Source: Zygophlyctis sp. KS116 (taxonomy: Eukaryota > Chytridiomycota). From it: DNA of 45,755 nucleotides. The position numbers and the translations under genes were made by a program. The stretch is from positions 1-45,755 of the forward strand of contig BAAFSQ010000064.1 in NCBI GenBank assembly GCA_054661495.1, read 5' to 3'. The number at the start of each line of letters is the position of its first letter. Positions within the stretch are counted from its first letter, which is position 1. This document shows, in pieces, positions 1 through 8,269 of this stretch. The notes beneath the pieces were generated by a model. The model made no database searches. It was not told the DNA's origin and saw only the letters and a list, made by a program, of their open reading frames with translations.

Positions 1-812
1 TCAAGTTTGAAATAAAACAGTTTGAAACTCTACATAATCCCAAAGGAAAAATTGTAATCCCAGTATTATTCTTCAAAATACTATAATGATTAGTCTAAAT
101 AGTTTTACATATTTTCCAAATTCTTAAAATTTATTAAACTCTTTAGATCCCCCTCTAATCTAGACCCAGAAATACTTAAATCTCTCAAAGAATCACGCAA
201 AACCTCCAATTCAGACAAATCCAGCACAGAGTTTTCCAAACTTAAAGACTCTAAAGACAATCCTATAAATTCCTTTAAATTTGCATCTTTTAGAGATCTA
301 TTATATTTAGAAACTTTTTTTTAATTTTACAGTTTTACAATTTCCAAATCCAGACATTTCACGCCCTCCCATTCACAAACATTCCATTTTTTAGTTTTAG
401 TAAAATCACTTGTAATACTAGTAGAATCAGTCAAAGCACTCATTAAACATGCATTCCTTACAAATACAGACTGTACTCCCAAATCAAAACAACATGGAAT
501 CGTATAGCCTAGACTAAAAAAGTTGAAAGAGATCAGAGCCATATTACAGACTTGTCTAGTGGCAATTTCAGAAATATTTAAAGGAGATCCAATCTGTTTA
601 CCATCAGGAGACACTACTGTCCGATAAAGGCCATTGTCTGATTTATCAGCATCGTGCGCAGTAAATTTCAAAGTTTGAAAGAGAAATACATTTAAAATCA
701 CTAAATTCACAAACATCAAGATCAGCAAGAGTATTAAACACATGCATGACAAGATCCTACACTTGCTCTTCTTTTCAACATTTGTATGACTGTCCAATGG
801 TTTAGAAAACAT
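1..812 (-). CDS. Leucine-rich-repeat membrane protein, 3' part beyond window edge
   Basis: Model: exons 812-331, 297-109 and 80-1 (runs off the window), about 250 residues seen. Introns are 33 nt (330-298) and 28 nt (108-81). The N-terminus has a basic stretch and one strong membrane segment at about residues 22-47 (LILMFVNLVILNVFLF inside it), so it is probably a type II or signal-anchored protein. Residues about 140-155 carry W-N-V-C-E-W-E-G-V-K-C, which resembles the cysteine cap (LRRNT) before plant-type leucine-rich repeats. Exon 2 then gives regularly spaced leucines (SLESLSLENSVLDLSELEVL), and exon 3 has LKNN. The LRR call rests on this spacing; ligand and role are unknown. It could be a receptor-like adhesion or sensing protein. 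It is divergent from the HMG-box gene, 95 bp apart. Confidence 0.6.
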
Positions 813-907
813 ATCTTACCGTTACCGTTGTAAAATTTGACTTGACACAGATGAGACCTAACCATTCGTTTGGGAATCAAGGGCCAAAGAGAAAATTTCT
901 TTGAGAG
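813..907. promoter_or_regulatory. Divergent promoter between LRR gene and HMG-box gene 1
   Basis: This 95-bp stretch separates the two opposed start codons, so both promoters must lie in it or overlap the genes. No clear TATA box or operator was recognised. Confidence 0.4.
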
Positions 908-2322
908 ATGGTAAGTTGATGTTTTCCTTTTTACAATAGGATCCTAGTACAGTAAAAGTTAATCGTCCGATGAATTGTTTCATGATCTACAAGAGAGATA
1001 AGAAACATGCCATCCTGGCGTCTAATCCAATGATCAACTTTAGAGATATTTCAAAGATTGTCGCTGATCAGTGGAGAGAAGAGACTCTGGAAGTAAAGGA
1101 TCATTATAAAAATCTGGCTAAAATTGAAATGAAGAATCACCAAGAGAAATATCCAGACTATCGTTTTCCATCTTCAAAGGGAAAACATGGAAAGAAAAAG
1201 GCAAAAGGAATGGCAGAGTCTTTAGTCTTGGAAAAGAAAACTTGTGCTGTTGGAAGACCTAAAAAGGAAGTCAAGGTTACTGATGATAAAAATGAAAAGT
1301 TGCAAGAATATATTGCAAAATTAAAGAATATTAGTGGAATTACTTTTCAAGATTCGCAAGAAAAGAAAAAGGAACAAGGATTTACGATCCCTGATGGGTC
1401 TAATGCTGTTTATAAACATCGGGTTCTTCCTCCTCTGATTCAAAATAGAGCTTTTATGCCAAAAGGGGAGAATAATACTGGATATATTCTTCCTAGACCT
1501 CCACCAAATGTGGGATCTTTGCCCCTAGCTCGTTCAGCCACCATTGTGAATCCACCGGTTTTACCATTGCCAAATTCTATTGGAATCGAGTCTTTGATGA
1601 CTCTTGGTGGACAAAAGGAAAAAGGTTTATTGGAAGCTTGTCTGCAATCAAGAGATTTGGCTTCAGATGTTAAACAGGAAGAATTTACAAATGTGAAAAT
1701 TGAGGATTTCAGGAATAATATTGGAGAAATTTCTGTACAACCGATTCAAAGAGTTGCTACTCCTTCTACTCCACTTCATACATCTTATTCTACTCCAATG
1801 ACTCAAAAGTCATTGATGGCGACTCCAGAATCGAGTCCAAATAATATAATGGAAGGAAATGTATCACAATTTAAGAGTTTTAGACCAATGGCGATTTCTG
1901 AAATTTCTGATTCTTTTTCTTCTGATCGGTCCTCTGCAACTATTCAGGGAAATCCTTCTTATTTTTTAAATGAAGGCTTAAATAATCCAGAGATGTCTTT
2001 AAATCATCAATGTAAGTCTTTTTTAAATTTACTTGAAGTGGACGATGCAACAAATCCTGCAAAAAGAGCCCGTATTAGAGGACCATACCCTCTTCAATGT
2101 GAAATTTGTTCCTCTACTTTTGTTCGGAGACATGATCTTAAAAGACATTTGTTGTTACATTCTGGACTTGGACCATACCGTTGTTCCTGTGGCCGTCATT
2201 TCAGCCGACAAGATTTTTTTGCTCGACATTTACAGTCTTGTCGCTCAAAAATGATCTTATCCCCTCCAGAATCACCAGCACTTTATGTAGATGAATCTAA
2301 TGCACCTACTCAACTCACATGA
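908..2322 (+). CDS. HMG-box transcription factor with two C-terminal C2H2-type zinc fingers
   Basis: Model: join(908..910, 940..2322), 461 aa. The first exon would be only the ATG, followed by a 29-nt intron (911-939) with GTAAGT and ATAG ends; an in-frame stop lies just upstream of that ATG. The alternative start is the internal ATG at 970, which would cut into the HMG box. The box covers about residues 9-80 (NRPMNCFMIYKRDKKHAI) and is of the MATA/Sox-like type. A basic AT-hook-like GRPKKE follows. The middle is rich in S, T and P with TP/SP sites. Residues about 385-435 hold two zinc fingers: CEIC...HLLLH, then a variant CSC...RH...C. An HMG box plus zinc fingers in one protein is uncommon. 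It is a likely sequence-specific nuclear regulator; targets are unknown. The closest relative seen here is the HMG gene at 3405. Confidence 0.8.
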
Positions 2323-2360
2323 GGGTGTAAATTTGTTATTTTTTATTAAAAAGAATTGTA

Positions 2361-2775
2361 ATGCTTGGTGATTTACCGATTCCTTTTCATCAATTTACAG
2401 AGTCCCTTGAAGACTGTACACTCTATATCCAGATCACTTGCTTAAAAGATTCATTTTGGATTTGGGCGATTGGATCCAATGACCAAACAGAATCCCCATC
2501 TCCAATTGGACCTTTTGCAATGGCCATGCCCACACCATTTGTAATTTTAAACTAAATTACTTTAGGAAAAGTCTTCTCTTGGATCTACTCTCCTTAAGCC
2601 TTCTCTGGATTCTACAAGCGAACAAATGGCAAAACGATTATCAACAAAACTCAAATGTCAAATCATGACTTCTATAAACCAAATCCCAAACGATAAATTA
2701 GCAATTGCAGAAAAACTTATATTGAAGCACTTGGAAAGCCTTAAACATTGTGATACTGTAATACAGCATGCCTAG
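2361..2775 (+). CDS. PSMG4: Proteasome assembly chaperone 4-like protein
   Basis: Model: join(2361..2540, 2566..2775), 129 aa, with a 25-nt phase-0 intron. It starts 38 nt after the upstream HMG gene stop. The order of features matches PSMG4: a beta-strand segment with LKDSFWIWAIG (compare the LTDSLFLW region in animals), then FAMAMPTPF, then a lysine-rich SEQMAKRLSTKL helix. The length is close to the 123 aa of the human protein. PSMG4 pairs with PSMG3 to help assemble the proteasome alpha ring in the cytosol. The family is fast evolving and the match was made by eye, so the call is moderate. The last 35 nt of the coding sequence overlap the 3' end of the opposite-strand gene. Confidence 0.55.
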
Positions 2776-3237
2776 CTCTTTGACCCTTATTATTGATAAA
2801 TAACCATTCCTTTAGATCATTCTTGCGTCCACTCTCTGAAGAATACAAGTATGGAGTTAAAAGAGGAATCTCTGTAATGTCTGTCAGTAGAATTACATGG
2901 CAGTACAACAGATCTGATTTTAGCGGATAGACCAGAGCTGGAGAAATCATAATCTAAATATAAAACGCAACAGACATTACTTGCTTTACCCGCCCCTTGA
3001 AATCGAATCCAGTATTTAACTCTATTCTATTAATGACTGATCCATGAGTTGCCAAGTCTGTATTAATAATTCCAAAATTCTTGGGTTCAAGAACAATTGG
3101 CTTTAGTCCTGCATCCTTTAGACGATCCTAGATATAATTAGGCAAGCGCTTACAGCCTCTTTTTGAATGGTCTCTCTTGTCCAGTTCAATGCATCTAGAT
3201 CTATTTCAAAGTCTTGATCTTCCTGGTCTGAAGCCAT
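2741..3237 (-). CDS. Unknown conserved-looking 144-aa protein
   Basis: Model: complement of exons 3237-3154, 3127-2990 and 2953-2741, with introns of 26 and 36 nt that follow the local splice pattern. The protein starts with an acidic stretch (SDQEDQDFEIDLDAL), then a helix (TRETIQKEADRLKDAGLKP), a mixed region with INRIELNTGFDFKG, and a C-terminal half with LLTPYLY and a basic tail. No signal peptide or membrane segment. I do not recognise the family. That three exons stay open in one frame after removing typical 26-36 nt introns supports a real gene. The third exon overlaps the PSMG4-like 3' end by 35 nt, so one of the two ends may be mis-modelled. Confidence 0.5.
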
Positions 3238-3279
3238 AGATTTGGGTGACCGTCTAGGTTGGACGCAGAGTCTTTGAGC

Positions 3280-3303
3280 GGGTTCAAATCACCCGTTGAA
3301 CCC
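3280..3303. repeat. Perfect 8-bp inverted repeat (hairpin) in divergent promoter region
   Basis: GGGTTCAA and TTGAACCC flank an 8-nt loop. A competing stem CGGGT/ACCCG overlaps it. It sits between the unknown gene (start 3237) and HMG-box gene 2 (start 3405), a 167-bp space that otherwise shows nothing clear. It may be a palindromic protein-binding site or chance. Confidence 0.45.
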
Positions 3304-3404
3304 CCAATTAGGATATCATTCAGGGGGGCAGTCCCTGAAATTAATCGTTGAGAGGGTTATTGAAACAAAAGGTAAATAATTGCATTAACTTCTTTGGCTT
3401 GCAA

Positions 3405-4118
3405 ATGAATTTTACAGAGGAAAAGATTAGCCGTCCAATGAATTCTTTTATGCTGTATAAAAGAGATCAAAAGCATGCAATCCTTGCAAAGTATCCTGGG
3501 ATCAATTTCCGTGATGTTTCAAAAATTGTTGCTGATTCATGGAAAAATGAAGATCCTGCTGTAAAGAAGAAATATTCACTTTTGGCTGCAGAGGAATCTA
3601 GGGCTCATAAGCACAAATATCCAAATTATAAATATCCTAGCTCAATTGGGAAGAAGAAGAAGAAGGATCTTGTCAGTAAATTTTACAGTGGTTCAGACGC
3701 AAGTCCAGAACAGTTAATTTTACATGGAAATTATCTTGCATCGGAATATACTTTGCCCACGGATCAATCTTTTCCAATTGAAGACTATAGACAAAGATCA
3801 GTCAAGAATCCTTCATTGTTTCAATTGAATACCTTGAATATCGGACAAAATCTTATGGCTGCGATTCCAAACAGTCCAAAGGATTTATTTGTCGGAACTA
3901 TACCTGTAACAAATACCTTGTTGTCTCCTATTTCATTTTCATTTGAAAGGGATCCTGCTTTGACTTCTTTTTTTAGTTCTTGGGATTTCTCTCAGGTCTC
4001 TCAAGGCTTGAATTCTGGAGGGGTTGATTCTGCTAATAGTAGCATAAAGAATCATCAATCTATTCAAAGTAGTCTGGCTGCTCATCTTCCTGGCCATGGG
4101 TTTTCTGCAACTTTATAA
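3405..4118 (+). CDS. HMG-box transcription factor (paralogue of the 908 gene)
   Basis: Single exon, 237 aa, starting at the ATG of MNFTEEKISRPMNSF, which puts the HMG box at residues about 9-80, as in the first HMG gene. The reading frame is open further upstream but without an ATG. The box (RPMNSFMLYKRDQKHAI, then INFRDVSKIVADSW) is roughly 55-60% identical by eye to that of the gene at 908, so the two are local duplicates. The C-terminal half differs: it is S/N-rich and lacks zinc fingers. A basic GKKKKKD stretch just after the box could be a nuclear localisation signal. HMG boxes of this type include fungal mating-type and sex-determining regulators, but nothing else here proves that role. 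Confidence 0.8.
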   Translation: MNFTEEKISRPMNSFMLYKRDQKHAILAKYPGINFRDVSKIVADSWKNEDPAVKKKYSLLAAEESRAHKHKYPNYKYPSSIGKKKKKDLVSKFYSGSDASPEQLILHGNYLASEYTLPTDQSFPIEDYRQRSVKNPSLFQLNTLNIGQNLMAAIPNSPKDLFVGTIPVTNTLLSPISFSFERDPALTSFFSSWDFSQVSQGLNSGGVDSANSSIKNHQSIQSSLAAHLPGHGFSATL

Positions 4119-4131
4119 GAAATTATGGATT

Positions 4132-5277
4132 TTAAACGTTTGTTTTTAAAGAGTTTTCCATTCCACGATCAATTGCCTTGAAATGTGCTGAATTTTTAAA
4201 TTCGGAATATAATGTAAACAGTACATGAAGTGCTTCAATCATGTTTGAAGGACTAATTTTTTTTCCTCTTTTATCAATCTTTTCTTGATTTGATGCTACT
4301 GGTATATCAAGTAGCAATGCGATAACGGTGGCATATTCAGCTAAAGAGAGATCAATATCTGGTGAAGGCAATTGAATCTGTAAATTAGTATAATAAAACT
4401 ACAGTTTTTAAAGCCTCTTCAACAGAATCAGGCCAAACTTGCATTAAATCTTCGATATCTGGCATTCTACGTGAGTAATGAACTGAAGCTGGAGGTTTCT
4501 TTTCATGAAGATCTTTAATATTTGTAAGCCAAATATCTAATAATTTTGGATCTTTCTTGAGCTTGATTGTATCCAAGCTTCGGACTGTTCTTGGACCAGC
4601 TGATGACGATTTTGTAATTGCCCTTAAATGTAAATCTAATACTGAAGGATCTGACTGATGAGTCTCTGGTTCATCAAGCACAGTCAAACCAAGCATATCA
4701 TTTTTCTGATCAGGTCTTTTAATCTACTGCTTAATACTTTATAATTACCTTTATAAATGCATCGATATCTCCAATAGCAGGCATATAGTCTGGAAGAAAA
4801 GGCTTTAACTCTGTTTCTAAATCAAATTCTTGGGGAGTATAACGTGAAATGTGCTGAAACATTTCTTTCAGCTCTACAGAAAGAGATTCGTCCGAAAACT
4901 GATTCATATCAAATGCCATGCGATCTCGCTTTGCAGATTCTGGTCGTGATCCAACTGCCCGTGACGTTTTCGGACGTTGAAATGATTGTTGCTCAGTTAT
5001 TTCAGAGTTGGATTTTAAATCTAATTTAGGCGATTGTTCATAAGTTGGCGATGGGTTAGCTGAGCTCTCGGATTGGTTGTGTTCTTCTGTTCTCTATGAG
5101 TTAAGAATCACGTAAATACTTCATCGCTAGGTTGGATATAATCATCATCTAAACTTCTCGTGCGGCTCTTGTTATTGATATATTCTTCTAAAATATTAAA
5201 ATTGAATTTTCCAAACCATTTTCATCATCGCTGATTTCTAACTCATCCTTGAAAAATCCGTTTCCATCTCTAGACAT
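4132..5277 (-). CDS. IFT46: Intraflagellar transport protein 46
   Basis: Model: complement of exons 5277-5217, 5187-5120, 5093-4749, 4723-4403 and 4377-4132, 346 aa; introns 29, 26, 25 and 25 nt. The first 130 residues are acidic and low in complexity, as in the family. The conserved core is unmistakable: LKPFLPDYMPAIGDIDAF, KRPDQKND, LGLTVLDEP, KPPASVHY, MPDIEDLMQ, DIDLSLAEY, LDIPV and a late LYSEFKNSAHFKA. IFT46 is a core subunit of the IFT-B complex, which carries cargo along the axoneme. Its presence means the organism builds a flagellum at some stage. Chlamydomonas IFT46 is almost the same length. Convergent with HMG gene 2, only 13 bp between stops. Confidence 0.95.
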
Positions 5278-5344
5278 TTGGGAAAAACACGGTCGAAATC
5301 GACCGAAACTCACGCTCTTTAATTTCTTGAGTTCAATTCTTGAT

Positions 5345-6923
5345 TTATACAACAGATTCTATATTCCTAATCATCTGGGCAGAGACCGTCGCCTTAATCT
5401 TGTCTCTTAATTCATCAGAAATAGGATCAAAGTTTTTTGGGGATTTTGACCATTCAAAAGCCGCACGCTCTCTCACAGTATCAAATGTTTCCCAATCTGG
5501 AGTTTTCCCATTATCATAGACAGTATTAAATGCATTTTGTGTCTGAGGAGCTGGATAAACAACTGGCAACTGTAAAGTTATAACTTTAGAACTTACCCCA
5601 TCCTGATTATAAACAAGAGCTAGTTCTCCGGGTAAAGAAATCTTTCCAGTTTCGGTTTTTGGGCATTTCATAACATCTCGCTCCTCCCCATTTGCATAAA
5701 CAATCTTGTTAACTTTAGTTGCAAAGCTCATAGTATCACGATGTACTCTTTGAAGAAGACCTCCTCCCATTCCAAAGGCTATATTTTGCGCAGAGAATCC
5801 ACTTTCCTCTGCAGCATTCAAAATAGACTTTATTGTATGAATACTTATTCCATCTCCTTGAATTACTCCAGCACCAGAAAGAACTTTATAGCCTTTTTTA
5901 TTCACAGTAGATCCAAAAACCTTTTCTGCAGCTTTAAGAGCCATCATTACAACTTGTACAGGATCTCCACTGTCTGGTCTCAACACTAAAAACCCTCCTT
6001 TTCTTACTTTTAAATCTGCTATAACTGGCAACAAATTTTCCAATGCGGCTTTATAATCATAAGAATCCATCACGCATGCACAAACACCAGATCCAAAGTT
6101 TTCTAATAATTGTACCATTGCATCTTTTTCTGTCTTGTGCGATGTCATTATAGAATGCTCTGTTGCAGGAATAGAAAAACCTACAGGCTTTCCATTATTC
6201 AAGTGATATTGAACGTAATAAGCAGCAGATAAAGTATCCGTTCCACTAAAATTCAGCTTAAATTAAATCTTGAAAAAGTTACCAAGTGTGACATCCCTCC
6301 AATCACCGATTGCTCTACACTTGTACATCCCCTAAATCCAAAATCGTGAAGTCTAGACTCTAAACTCCACAATCCATCCTCATCCACAGTCTTGGAATAA
6401 GACTCTTCAATCAGATCGCGACAACGTCTTGAAAGAGTCGCAACAGTTGTGGGATACCAAACCATTGTCAGTAAACTTTCCAAGTAAGTTACTAATGGCT
6501 AAAATCTAAAAAATTCTAAAAACGTACCGCATACTCCCTTATAGCAGTAATTTGATATACCGGAACATGCGGATATATCGTTGATCCTTCCTGTAAAGAA
6601 TCAATCTTTACTGGAAAGAATCCATTATTTTCACTAATAAACTTTTGAAAAAGATCTTTTGGAAAAGGAAATTCGCTATTAACATTATGAGTCTTGAAAA
6701 AGTCCGATGCCCTTTCTACATCTTGGATCGTCCATTTTTTAGCCACATAGTTCTCAATGATATAACGAATCCCATAGAATAAGATCCTCTCATCTTTTGG
6801 ATCCTTATCATAAGATGATCTAAACTCCCCATAAGCAATCAGTTTCTGCAGTCCATGAGGAAATAGCTTAAAATGGCAGGCCTTGTAAGAGTCTGTCAGG
6901 AGAGGCAGCGGCAAATCAAACAT
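5345..6923 (-). CDS. NAMPT: Nicotinamide phosphoribosyltransferase
   Basis: Model: complement of exons 6923-6528, 6498-6283 and 6256-5345, 507 aa (human 491); introns 29 and 26 nt. The second intron ends TTTAAG and restores LLNFSGTDT, matching the family AHLVNFKGTDT region. Landmarks in order: [11 protein letters not shown] near the N-terminus, [16 protein letters not shown], the catalytic histidine context [28 protein letters not shown] and GMGGGLLQR. The enzyme makes nicotinamide mononucleotide from nicotinamide and PRPP, the rate-limiting step of NAD salvage in animals. Most fungi instead deamidate nicotinamide with Pnc1, so finding NAMPT beside fungal-type genes is notable. Divergent from SF3B6 with 64 bp between starts. 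Confidence 0.96.
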
Positions 6924-6987
6924 AACCCAACGCTTCCACAAACGCACTCTTCTTGACAGAAACAATGACTGGCCTAGACACTTAAAA
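6924..6987. promoter_or_regulatory. 64-bp divergent promoter NAMPT/SF3B6
   Basis: Only 64 bp lie between the two opposed ATG codons, so the promoters and 5' leaders of both genes must share it. No element was recognised with confidence. Confidence 0.5.
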
Positions 6988-7341
6988 ATGTCAAAACAGC
7001 GACTTGCACCAGAAGTAAATAGGATCTTATATGTCAGAAACCTTCCCTTCAAACTCTCTGAAGAAGATATGTATGATCTCTTTGGGAAATATGGTCCGAT
7101 CAGACAAATAAGAGTCGGGAATACAAATGAAACAAAGGGAACAGTAAGTTCAAATCACTTATTCTAGGCGTATGTTGCATATGATGATGTTTATGATGCT
7201 AAAAATGCTTGTGATCATCTTTCGGGATTTAATGTCATGGGTCGATATCTGATTGTTTTATATCATAATCCTGCTAAACTAGAGGCTATCAAGGATTTGG
7301 CAAGGGCTGATACTGAACTAAGAGATATGAAGGCTAAATAG
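6988..7341 (+). CDS. SF3B6: Splicing factor 3B subunit 6 (p14)
   Basis: Model: join(6988..7143, 7168..7341), 109 aa (human 125). The intron is 24 nt, phase 0. A single RRM: RNP2 is [12 protein letters not shown]1-like is [11 protein letters not shown], followed by [16 protein letters not shown] and a short helical tail, all typical of p14. The protein is part of the U2 snRNP SF3b complex and contacts the branch-point adenosine. That is of interest in a genome with 24-31 nt introns, where the branch site and acceptor nearly touch. The stop codon overlaps the 3' end of the carrier gene on the other strand by 8 nt. Confidence 0.93.
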
Positions 7342-8206
7342 TAAGCTTTAAAACTTCCTCATATACTATCCATGTAAGCATGGATTGTAGAGGTTTACGA
7401 GCTAGTCTTGGTCCAATCCCACTTAAAAATCCTACTAAACCATCCTTGGTTGCAATTGTCATTAAAGTCTTTAAAAATCCCTTGTTTACTATAGGATCAA
7501 GTTGCATTCGTGTTTTTATGACATCAAATGGATGTGTGAGAATTGTAGCAAAAGTCCCAGCAAGAATTCCAGATATTGCATTGTTAACAGTAGGAGGTAA
7601 TTGAGAATTGATTGATTTTTTAAATCTAGAATAAAATGCTACATACATTCCAGCGTAAGGTGCATCTCTAAAAGTAGTTGCTACAAGACCAGAAAAAAGT
7701 CCTCGAACTCCTTGAGACTTTATTATACCGGTTGCTGTTTTAAGAATGCTCGGGCTATTAAGATTTGCCTCAAAACGAGTCTTGATGACAGTGACTGGCA
7801 TGAGAATTGTTCCAGCAGCTATTCTTGCTGATGATCCAGCAACAAAGTTTTGAAATTCCAGAGATACTCTTGGTTCAAATAGCCTCATTCCCCATAAAAA
7901 TGATTCTAAAAAATAAAAATACAGTGCTGATCCAGGCACATTTCTTAAAATAGCTAAAATCAATAATGATTAATCATACTCGGAGTTGTACCCTTCCAAA
8001 AACCACCAAAAGATTCCTTCTTGTATATAGTCTGTATCACCTCTTTAGCGGAAAAATTAGAAGTTTGTAATCTCTATTCATGAAAAAACAATGTTTACAG
8101 TCTTCACCTGAAAATTAAAAAATAATTATACCAGATCAAATGGCTGCAAGATAATGCAATTACTGAGTCCAGCAACACCGCCAGCTATTAAATTATCATA
8201 TCCCAT
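7334..8206 (-). CDS. SLC25A38: Mitochondrial glycine carrier (SLC25A38/Hem25 type)
   Basis: Model: complement of exons 8206-8132, 8107-8099, 8073-7980 and 7953-7334, 265 aa; introns 24, 25 and 26 nt. The second exon is only 9 nt (Val-Lys-Thr) and completes the first carrier signature QPFDLVKTRLQ; without it the PxD/ExxK/R motif is lost. The second signature is MPVTVIKTRFE and the third HPFDVIKTRMQ, giving the three-fold repeat with six membrane helices. GLFSGLVATTFRDAPYAGMY and WTVYEE-like WIVYEEVLK are SLC25A38 features. This carrier brings glycine into mitochondria for haem synthesis. Somewhat short against the usual 300 aa. Confidence 0.88.
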
Positions 8207-8269
8207 TTTTAAAAACTTGGTAAGGGTTTATCGCAGCTGGCTCCAGTGATGTGAAATGTTATCTATATT

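Noticed and set aside
3241-3303. Possible tRNA gene (GGTTCAAATC resembles a B box; TGACCGTCTAGGTTGG resembles an A box)
   Set aside because: No anticodon arm fits between the boxes, the standard T stem has a mismatch, and no acceptor stem pairs. The sequence is better described as a palindrome.
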